The notes under the pieces: model-generated
The model's input: only the letters and a program-made list of their open reading frames with translations
Told to the model about the DNA's origin: nothing
Database searches by the model: none
Shown: one piece after another, positions 1-4,891 of the stretch
Numbering within the stretch: position 1 is the first letter of the stretch
Layout: each line of letters opens with the position of its first letter
Made by a program: the position numbers and the translations under genes
Assembly: GCA_023230425.1 (NCBI GenBank)
Contig: JALNXI010000153.1
Span: forward strand, 1-5,327
Direction of reading: 5' to 3'
DNA from: Methanoculleus sp.
Lineage (GTDB): Archaea; Halobacteriota; Methanomicrobia; Methanomicrobiales; Methanoculleaceae
Length of the DNA stretch: 5,327 nt

Positions 1-498
1 ACTCTTCTCTGCTGCGCTCTGGTAGAGCCCGAACTTATACGTCAGCAGGGACTGCGCGATCAGGTGCCCGGTCTCCTCATCGATCACAGCAAAGATCGGT
101 GCAATTCGGCTGATATACTCATTTAGCATATCCTTCATTGTTCTCTCCCGAGGTTTTGGTGTATTAAACATTTTTTCTACCCGAACTGCAAGGAGCGTGA
201 TCGTCGCCGCGTAGAACGTCTGCACAATCACGCCTGAGCTGATCTCGTTGGGCACGATAAAGATGAGGAACGCGTAGAGCGGCGTGAAGAGCGAGACGAT
301 GTCCCGCCGTGGCTTGAGGTACGCCTGATAGAAGAGGATGCATGAGGCGACCACGCATCCTGCGATGCCTGCCCAGACAGCGTATGGGAAGCCGACGGAG
401 AAGAGCAGCAACTCAATCCCGATTCCCCCGAACGAGACTGCAGGAACTGCTATCCAGAGGCGCGGTTTTGATCCGGATGGGGTGGTATTTATCTTCAT
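1..498 (-). CDS. Putative four-helix membrane protein, 3'-truncated by the window edge
   Basis: I do not recognise this family. The minus-strand frame is open without a stop from ATG at 498 to base 1, giving 166 residues with the C-terminus outside the window. Residues 14-37, 40-61, 67-83 and 86-106 are hydrophobic and look like four transmembrane helices. They are followed by a polar, probably cytoplasmic part beginning VEKMFNTPKPRER near residue 107. Charged turns such as KPRRD (62-66) separate helices 2 and 3, as expected of an integral membrane protein. An internal Met (codon 121, at 138) has a GGGAGAG ribosome-binding-like sequence before it, so a separate soluble protein starting there is possible. 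The frame is continuous through it, however, and the upstream hydrophobic stretch reads as real coding sequence, so I prefer one gene. It is separated from the minus-strand genes upstream by a 129-bp spacer with its own possible promoter. The function is unknown. Confidence 0.72.
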   Translation of the reverse strand, partial: MKINTTPSGSKPRLWIAVPAVSFGGIGIELLLFSVGFPYAVWAGIAGCVVASCILFYQAYLKPRRDIVSLFTPLYAFLIFIVPNEISSGVIVQTFYAATITLLAVRVEKMFNTPKPRERTMKDMLNEYISRIAPIFAVIDEETGHLIAQSLLTYKFGLYQSAAEKS

Positions 499-627
499 CA
501 ACTGTTCTCAGGAAGTCTTTGTGCGCCAGAGATAAACAGGGTTTCCTTTTTGCACCTGCGGTGCTCACGCTCCGGTTCTGGCGAACCATCGCTTTTGAGG
601 GGGAAGCGGCTGCCGCACACCTCCCGG
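499..627. other. Intergenic spacer with small inverted repeats
   Basis: This 129-bp spacer lies between two minus-strand genes. It holds two short perfect hairpins: GCACC-TGC-GGTGC at 552-564 and GGTTC-TGGC-GAACC at 574-587. A possible TATA element for the downstream membrane protein gene is at 531-536. Short ORFs crossing it on both strands have arginine- and serine-rich compositions typical of antisense shadows. I see no convincing small RNA or T-rich archaeal terminator. Confidence 0.4.
531..550 (-). promoter_or_regulatory. Possible archaeal BRE/TATA element for the membrane protein gene
   Basis: Read on the minus strand, a purine-rich AAAAAGGAAA stretch (a possible BRE) is followed by CCTG and TTTATC (531-536). 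This would place transcription start roughly 25 bases further on, about 10 bases before the ATG at 498. The TATA match is poor and the call rests only on position and composition. Confidence 0.3.
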
Positions 628-640
628 TCAGGAGACCGGG
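623..640 (-). repeat. Perfect 7-bp hairpin over the stop codon of the coiled-coil gene
   Basis: The sequence CCCGGTC-AGGA-GACCGGG forms a perfect GC-rich 7-bp stem with a 4-base loop. The TGA stop codon of the upstream minus-strand gene (628-630) lies inside it. No T-run follows it on the minus strand, so it does not look like a classical intrinsic terminator. It may stabilise the mRNA 3' end or be a chance feature of GC-rich DNA. Confidence 0.4.
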
Positions 641-1929
641 GGCAGGAGGTCGGGCACATCGACCTCCATATCCCGACCCGCAAGAGCAGCCGTCCGGGAC
701 CTGAGTATCTCGCGTTCCGCGCCATACGATGCCTGCGACATCTCCCGCTGGCTCTCCGCCCGGGTCCGCGCCGCAGCCTTTGCCTCGCGCTCCCGTTGCA
801 GTTCCGCGAGTGTAGCCGTGAGGCGCTGCTCATTGATAACGCCCGGGAGTGCAGCATGAGTCTCCTGCAGTGTTGTGCGCTGCTCCCGGATCTCTCTCTG
901 CCGGTGCAGGATTCGTCCTATCCCGGCGGGCAGGGTATCGGGGTCGGAAAAAAGGCTGATCTCCTCCTGATTCTTGAGGGCAAGATCCCCTCGCCGGATC
1001 ATATCGAGAGTAACCGGCATCACCGCTTCGGTCAGGTTGACCGGGCTCTCCTCGCCATCCGGGAGGCTGCCTGTGTATGCGTCGAGGACCCGGCCAATTG
1101 CCGCTGCCATCGCACCGTCCCCCGCCTTTCCGGCCACCCTCTCGGCTTTCCGAAAGACATGGATGGCGGGCGTCCGGAGAGCTGCGATCTCGCGCCGGGC
1201 CTCTTCATCCATAGCATCAAGTTCCCGGATCTTCTCCTCGACCTCCTGTTTATGGGCGTACTCCGGACGCAGTTTAAGGGCGGCGAGATCTTCCTCGGCC
1301 TCCCGGATCTTTCTCTCCGCCTCCTCGATCGCCGTCCTGCACTCCCGCACCTGGCCGGAGGCGGCTGCATGCTCCTCCCGGACCCGGGCGAGAAGTTCAT
1401 ACGACTTCCGGGCGTCTTCCACCCGCTGCTGGTCTGCCCGTGTCCGGGCGACCACCTCCGTCATCGTATTGATCTCTCTTCCGAGATCCCTGACGGCAGT
1501 GCGCACCTCCTTCATCTCGTCCGGGTAGAGGGCGGAGAGGTACTTCCCCTGCCCTTTCAGGGCCTTAAGCGCGCTCTTCAGGATCTCGGCAGAGGTGGAG
1601 TAGAAGGTCTCCGGATCGCCGGAAGGTTCGCGGGAGAGGATCTGGGCCATGGACTTTGTGAACTGGGGGAGCGCCTTTCGGGAGATATCCCGGAGCCGGG
1701 GGTGGACTCCCTCTTCGTCACCTCCCGACTCTATGCGGGCGACCGCCTCCCGGAGATGAACGAGGGTGCCGCTGATCGCTTCCCGGGACGGCGCCGTCGC
1801 ATCGGAGAGTTCTTTCCGGATCTCCTCCTCGCGGGCATCCAGCCATGCCGGAAGTTCGTCGATGGAGAGTTTTAGTTTTTCTTCCACAGGCTCGGTTCGC
1901 CGAAAGAGGTCTCGAAGTTGCTTAAACAT
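628..1929 (-). CDS. Coiled-coil protein of unknown function (SbcC/SMC-like helices, no ATPase)
   Basis: This gene encodes 433 residues, highly charged and rich in Glu, Arg, Ala and Lys. The N-terminal part (1-140) looks helical with few heptads. Residues 145-255 form a long coiled-coil-like stretch, including IEEAERKIREAEEDLAALK (201-219). Residues 256-335 are a mixed globular-looking segment, and 340-412 are a second coiled coil. The C-terminus is short and acidic to proline-rich (EVDVPDLLPP). I see no signal peptide, membrane helix, Walker A or B motif, or zinc hook. Automatic labels such as 'exonuclease SbcC' for this kind of protein would reflect only the coiled coil. The ATG at 1929 is preceded by AGGTGG a few bases upstream. 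The gene lies 56 bp after nadM in the same direction with no obvious TATA element between, so cotranscription with larB-nadM is likely. A long plus-strand ORF (550-1875) lies antisense to it and is judged a shadow. The role is unknown; a structural or scaffold protein is only a guess. Confidence 0.82.
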   Translation of the reverse strand: MFKQLRDLFRRTEPVEEKLKLSIDELPAWLDAREEEIRKELSDATAPSREAISGTLVHLREAVARIESGGDEEGVHPRLRDISRKALPQFTKSMAQILSREPSGDPETFYSTSAEILKSALKALKGQGKYLSALYPDEMKEVRTAVRDLGREINTMTEVVARTRADQQRVEDARKSYELLARVREEHAAASGQVRECRTAIEEAERKIREAEEDLAALKLRPEYAHKQEVEEKIRELDAMDEEARREIAALRTPAIHVFRKAERVAGKAGDGAMAAAIGRVLDAYTGSLPDGEESPVNLTEAVMPVTLDMIRRGDLALKNQEEISLFSDPDTLPAGIGRILHRQREIREQRTTLQETHAALPGVINEQRLTATLAELQREREAKAAARTRAESQREMSQASYGAEREILRSRTAALAGRDMEVDVPDLLPPVS

Positions 1930-1932
1930 GAT

Positions 1933-1938
1933 CCACCT
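1933..1938 (-). promoter_or_regulatory. Shine-Dalgarno site of the coiled-coil gene
   Basis: On the minus strand AGGTGG ends three bases before the ATG at 1929. It supports this start over later Met codons. The spacing is short, and the site forms one arm of an imperfect inverted repeat. Confidence 0.55.
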
Positions 1939-1955
1939 GGTTAGTGTACCTGGTG
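1934..1955 (-). repeat. Imperfect hairpin covering the ribosome binding site of the coiled-coil gene
   Basis: On the minus strand CACCAGGT-ACACTA-ACCAGGTG folds as an 8-bp stem with one central A-A mismatch and a 6-base loop. The 3' arm contains most of the AGGTGG ribosome binding site. The same bases also read as a direct repeat of ACCAGGT. Such a fold could lower translation of the coiled-coil gene relative to nadM, but the stem is short and could be chance. Confidence 0.35.
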
Positions 1956-1985
1956 ACGGCCGTGACTATCATGGTTTCTGGCCCG

Positions 1986-2492
1986 TCAGTCGCTCCCCGC
2001 GATCTGCTGCAGGCGCTCCACGCCGTGGATCTCCCGGACGACATCCACGACGGCGGGAGGGACCAGGTGTTCCCAGGGCTCACCGTCAAGCATCCGCCGC
2101 CTGATGGCGGTGCCGGAGTGTGTCTCCCGCTCGTACATGTCGGGCGACTGGACGTCCACACCCGCCTCGGTGAAGAGCTGCATGACCAGGGGGTTGCTCG
2201 AATAGACGATATCGAACGGCGGGGTCATCGACCGGACGTGGGCGACCCAGAGGGCGTTGCGCTGGACGTCCTCGATGGGGATGACGTAGAACGGACATTC
2301 GAGGTCGGCGAGCGACCGGGTGAGCATCAGCACCCGTTCTCCGGCCGTGAAGGGATTCGCCACGGAATGAGAGAGCTGGGCGCTCCCGACCCCGATGACG
2401 ATCTCGTCGGCAGAGCAGGCTATTCTTTCCAGCACCGACTGGTGCCCGTTGTGGTAGGGCTGGAACCGCCCGACATAGAACCCCCTGCTCAT
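1986..2492 (-). CDS. nadM: Nicotinamide-nucleotide adenylyltransferase, archaeal type (NadM)
   Basis: NadM transfers AMP from ATP to nicotinamide mononucleotide to give NAD and pyrophosphate in the cytoplasm, the last core step of NAD synthesis. Members of this enzyme class often also accept nicotinate mononucleotide. The product is 168 residues, the usual length for archaeal NadM. It has the class I nucleotidyltransferase signature GRFQPYHNGH (8-17, with the HxGH motif at 14-17) and the conserved stretches IGVGSAQLSH (33-42) and NPFTAGERVLM (46-56). TPPFDIVYSSNPLV lies at 90-103, and the second ATP-binding motif SGTAIRRRM at 126-134. WEHLVPPAVVDVV (140-152) closes the protein as in the Methanocaldococcus enzyme. 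An in-frame open stretch runs upstream to 2810, but homology begins at MSRGFYVGRF. The ATG at 2492 overlaps the larB stop as ATGA, so translation is probably coupled. The sequence before the start is G-rich and could serve as a weak ribosome binding site. Confidence 0.96.
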   Translation of the reverse strand: MSRGFYVGRFQPYHNGHQSVLERIACSADEIVIGVGSAQLSHSVANPFTAGERVLMLTRSLADLECPFYVIPIEDVQRNALWVAHVRSMTPPFDIVYSSNPLVMQLFTEAGVDVQSPDMYERETHSGTAIRRRMLDGEPWEHLVPPAVVDVVREIHGVERLQQIAGSD

Positions 2493-3262
2493 GCCCGCCT
2501 GCCCCCGTGCGCGATCTGTGCGGCAAACGCACCTGCCGTGAACCCGGCGTCGATGTTCACGACCGCGAGCACCGAGCATGCCTGGAGCATGCTCGCAAGC
2601 GCCGCCTCGCCGGCCCCCATGTAGCCATAGCCGGTGCTCACCGGGACCCCGATCACCGGCCGGTCGACGAGGCCAGCGACGATGGCGGGAAGCGTCCCCT
2701 CCCGCCCGGCGATCACGATGAAGACGTCCGCCGGTATCAGGTCCCTGAGTGCCGAGAAGAGGCGGTGGATCCCCGCCACCCCGACATCGTATGCGGTCCT
2801 GACATCGCATCCCATCTCCTCGGCGATCAGCCTCGCCTCTTCAGCGACAGGGATGTCGGACGTCCCCGCGGTGAGGATGGCGACGGTCCCGCCACGGGAA
2901 CACGGCTCATCTCCCGTCGAGAGGACGATGGCCCTTGCCGCCTCCCGGTGCTCCATCCGGACCTCCGGCGGCAGGCGGGCCCGCACAGCCTCGATGTGCT
3001 CCGGCGAGACCCTCGTCGCGACGCACCGGCCCGACGCCTTCACCTGCGCGAGCATTATCTCCGCAAAGGTCCTGGGCTCCTTTCCCTCGGCGAGCACCAC
3101 TTCGGGCATGCCGCAACGCACGCTCCGCCCGGCGTCAATCCTGGCCATGCCGTCGATCACCTCAATACGGAGCCCTTCGATGGCGGCCGTCGCCTCGTCC
3201 TCAGATATCTCACCGTTACAATACATCCGGAGGATGTCCCTGATGGTGGCATTCGACAGCAT
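2489..3262 (-). CDS. larB: LarB: NaAD carboxylase/hydrolase of nickel-pincer cofactor synthesis (PurE-like)
   Basis: In bacteria LarB carboxylates the pyridinium ring of nicotinic acid adenine dinucleotide and cleaves off AMP. The product is the biscarboxylated mononucleotide that starts nickel-pincer nucleotide synthesis. The 257-residue product has the LarB layout: an N-terminal helical/accessory region (about 1-120), then an AIR-carboxylase (PurE)-like domain. Conserved blocks are TAGTSDIPVAEEA (131-143), YDVGVAGIHRL (158-168), AGREGTLPAIVAGL (185-198), PVIGVPVSTGYG (202-213), GEAALASMLQAC (218-229) and VNIDAGFTAG (235-244). Cys229 sits where the cysteine that forms the transient pyridine adduct in the Lactobacillus enzyme is expected. 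True PurE is only about 160 residues, so purine synthesis is unlikely. The ATG at 3262 gives the usual N-terminus and has no clear Shine-Dalgarno site, consistent with a very short leader. The gene is first in the leftward group and overlaps nadM by 4 bases. larA, larC and larE are not in the window, so the fate of its product here is unknown. Confidence 0.93.
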   Translation of the reverse strand: MLSNATIRDILRMYCNGEISEDEATAAIEGLRIEVIDGMARIDAGRSVRCGMPEVVLAEGKEPRTFAEIMLAQVKASGRCVATRVSPEHIEAVRARLPPEVRMEHREAARAIVLSTGDEPCSRGGTVAILTAGTSDIPVAEEARLIAEEMGCDVRTAYDVGVAGIHRLFSALRDLIPADVFIVIAGREGTLPAIVAGLVDRPVIGVPVSTGYGYMGAGEAALASMLQACSVLAVVNIDAGFTAGAFAAQIAHGGRRA

Positions 3263-3309
3263 AAGTAGATAACAAAAATAGGAGTGGAAGTATAATATTA
3301 CTTCATCTC
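3263..3309. promoter_or_regulatory. Compact divergent promoter region between larB and the hisS group
   Basis: These 47 bp are strikingly AT-rich in a GC-rich window and separate the two diverging start codons. On the minus strand TAATATTATA (3291-3300) is a good TATA-box candidate. About 25 bases of spacing would put larB transcription start near 3270, with a leader under 10 bases. On the plus strand AACAAAAATA (3271-3280) could serve the rightward group, with transcription start near 3300 and a leader of about 10 bases. The two boxes would then each lie near the start site of the opposite transcript, so the promoters may interfere with each other. Positions are inferred from typical archaeal spacing. 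Confidence 0.55.
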
Positions 3310-3642
3310 ATGTCATATCTTGCCTACGTCGCAGGGTTCGGCGTTGCCGTGACCGTTTTCCTGTGGCTCCGCGACCTGCGGATCTTTTACCGGACAGGCC
3401 TTCCCGGCTATCGGGGGGCATCTTATCGCGGGGTTCTCTATACGGCGCTCTCCCTGCTCGGTTTTTTTGTCACCTGGTATGCCGAGGCATGGGAGTACCT
3501 CGGTCTCGGCCTGATCCTGTTAGCCCTCTACCTCCAGGGCCGGGTCGACCGGGAGAACGTATGGCACAATGAAGGCGCCGGTGAGCGGTTCTTCGGCAGG
3601 GTGGAGCGCACAAAAGATAAGGGCTCACGCAAGAGACTTTAG
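3310..3642 (+). CDS. Small membrane protein of unknown function, upstream of hisS
   Basis: I do not recognise this 110-residue family. Three hydrophobic segments, at about 3-20, 42-58 and 63-76, look like transmembrane helices. A loop containing LRDLRIFYRTGLPGYRG (20-36) lies between the first two. The last third (78-110) is hydrophilic, basic at the end (GSRKRL) and probably cytoplasmic. The ATG at 3310 has no Shine-Dalgarno site right before it, and the possible TATA box suggests a leader of only about 10 bases, so a near-leaderless mRNA fits. The stop at 3640-3642 is 16 bases before the hisS ATG, so the two are almost certainly cotranscribed. The composition and hydrophobic pattern support a real gene. 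The 69-residue ORF in another frame (3363-3572) is a shadow. Confidence 0.82.
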   Translation: MSYLAYVAGFGVAVTVFLWLRDLRIFYRTGLPGYRGASYRGVLYTALSLLGFFVTWYAEAWEYLGLGLILLALYLQGRVDRENVWHNEGAGERFFGRVERTKDKGSRKRL

Positions 3643-3644
3643 TT

Positions 3645-3650
3645 CAGGAG
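3645..3650 (+). promoter_or_regulatory. Shine-Dalgarno site fixing the hisS start
   Basis: CAGGAG lies eight bases before ATG 3659, just after the stop of the preceding gene. It selects this start over the ATG at 3569, which would add 30 residues that overlap the membrane protein gene and have no counterpart in HisRS. Confidence 0.8.
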
Positions 3651-3658
3651 AATACCAA

Positions 3659-4891
3659 ATGCTTCAAAAACCACGGGGAACGAGGGATTTTTTACCCGAC
3701 GAGATGGAACGGCGGCGGCTGATCGAACGGCGGATGCGGGAAGCGGCCAGCCGGTGGGGATACCGGGAGGTCAGCACGCCCGACTTCGAGCACCTTGAAC
3801 TCTTCACAATGAAATCAGGCGAAGGGATCATCCAGGAGATGTACGTCTTCGAGGATAAGGGCGGCAGGCAGATGACGCTCCGGCCCGAAGTGACGGCGGC
3901 GGTTCTCCGGATGTACGTCAACGAGGGCAAGGTCCTCCCGAAACCGATCCGCTGGTGCTACTTTGCCGATTGTTTCCGCTACGAACGCCCCCAGAAAGGC
4001 CGCTACCGGCAGTTCTGGCAGTTTGGTGTCGAACTCATCGGTGCGGATACGGCACTCGCCGATGCCGAGGTGATCATGCTCGCCGACGAGGCGCTTCGGT
4101 CGAGCGGCGTCACCTTCGATCTCCATGTCGGCCACCTCGCGCCAATGAAGCATCTCCTCGCCGACCTCCCCCCCGGCGATCAGCGGACGATCATGGCCTA
4201 CCTCGACAAGCACGATCCAGATGGACTTGAAGCGGCGCTCGTGGAGAAGGGCCTGAACCACCTCAGCGAACCCCTTGCGGCCCTCTCCGAGTGCCGCACC
4301 GTCCAGGAGGTCTTTGAGATCGCGGGCGACGTGCCGGAGCGCGCGCGGATCGAGGAGACGTTCGCGCTCCTCGACTCCCAGAATATCAACTACCGGCCGG
4401 ACTTCGGTATCGCCCGGGGTCTTGACTACTACACGGGTATGGTCTTTGAAGGGTTCGCGAGGAACCTCGGCGCGGAGAACCAGATCCTCGGCGGCGGCAC
4501 CTACCGGCTCGCCCACCTCTTCGGCGGCGACGACGTCGCCTCCTGTGGGTTTGCCATAGGGTTTGACCGGGTCATGGTCTCGATCGGAGACTTCATGCTC
4601 TCGCGCGGGCCCGTCGTCGGCGTCGTCTGTACGCCCGAAGCACGGGCGCGGGCGCTCGAGGTTGCCCGGGCCTTCCGGGATGCAGGAATCAGGGCCGAAA
4701 CTGATCTGATGCAGCGGGGAATGGGCGCTCAGGTCTCCCACGCCGCAAAGACCGCGGACTTTGCCGTGGTCCTCGGGCAGCGCGAGGTCGAGGCAGGCAC
4801 GGTGACCCTCAAGGATCTGCACTCCGGCGAGCAGCAGGAGAGGAGCCTTGAGGATGCCATCGCTGAGGTAGCACGGCATGGTGCTTGCTGA
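3659..4891 (+). CDS. hisS: Histidyl-tRNA synthetase
   Basis: HisRS, a class II aminoacyl-tRNA synthetase, joins histidine to tRNA-His using ATP in the cytoplasm. From the chosen start the product has 410 residues, normal for the short archaeal/bacterial form. The N-terminus MLQKPRGTRDFLPDEM is typical. TLRPEVT (73-79) and the motif 2 region FRYERPQKGRYRQFWQF (106-122) contact ATP and the tRNA acceptor end. About 165-245 is the variable insertion. The histidine-binding signature RGLDYYTGMVFE is at 253-264, GGGTYRLAHLFGG at 278-290, and motif 3 GFAIGFDRVM at 297-306. Residues 318-410 form the anticodon-binding domain. All key motifs are present, so the enzyme should be active. The gene follows the small membrane protein by 16 bases, and its last 14 bases overlap the start of top6B, indicating an operon. 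A 418-residue antisense ORF (3815-5071) is a shadow of it and top6B. Confidence 0.97.
   Translation: MLQKPRGTRDFLPDEMERRRLIERRMREAASRWGYREVSTPDFEHLELFTMKSGEGIIQEMYVFEDKGGRQMTLRPEVTAAVLRMYVNEGKVLPKPIRWCYFADCFRYERPQKGRYRQFWQFGVELIGADTALADAEVIMLADEALRSSGVTFDLHVGHLAPMKHLLADLPPGDQRTIMAYLDKHDPDGLEAALVEKGLNHLSEPLAALSECRTVQEVFEIAGDVPERARIEETFALLDSQNINYRPDFGIARGLDYYTGMVFEGFARNLGAENQILGGGTYRLAHLFGGDDVASCGFAIGFDRVMVSIGDFMLSRGPVVGVVCTPEARARALEVARAFRDAGIRAETDLMQRGMGAQVSHAAKTADFAVVLGQREVEAGTVTLKDLHSGEQQERSLEDAIAEVARHGAC
4865..4869 (+). promoter_or_regulatory. Shine-Dalgarno site of top6B inside hisS
   Basis: GAGGT lies eight bases before ATG 4878, within the hisS coding sequence. It supports the ATG rather than the adjacent GTG at 4881 as the top6B start. 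Confidence 0.65.

Noticed and set aside
164..416. Short minus-strand ORFs of 62-64 residues
   Set aside because: They are out-of-frame readings of the four-helix membrane protein gene, with Ser/Arg/His-rich shadow composition.
550..1875. Plus-strand ORF of 441 residues, slightly longer than the minus-strand gene it overlaps
   Set aside because: It is antisense to the coiled-coil gene and has no recognisable motif or ribosome binding site. Its composition (Leu, Pro, Gly, Arg, Asp, with aspartate-leucine-leucine runs) is what reverse-reading Glu/Lys/Arg-rich GC-rich codons produces. The minus-strand frame has coherent coiled coils and a Shine-Dalgarno site.
2493..2810. 106-residue N-terminal extension of nadM, possible fusion
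   Set aside because: The extension is an out-of-frame reading of the larB 3' half. NadM homology starts exactly at Met 2492, which gives the usual family length.
2489..3262. PurE (AIR carboxylase) of purine synthesis
   Set aside because: Length, the N-terminal region and the LarB-specific C-terminal blocks fit LarB rather than the shorter PurE.
2507..3268. Plus-strand ORFs of 253 and 212 residues opposite larB
   Set aside because: Both are antisense shadows of larB, which has complete conserved motifs.
3569..3658. 30-residue longer HisRS start
   Set aside because: It would overlap the membrane protein gene, while the CAGGAG before ATG 3659 and the family N-terminus support the shorter start.
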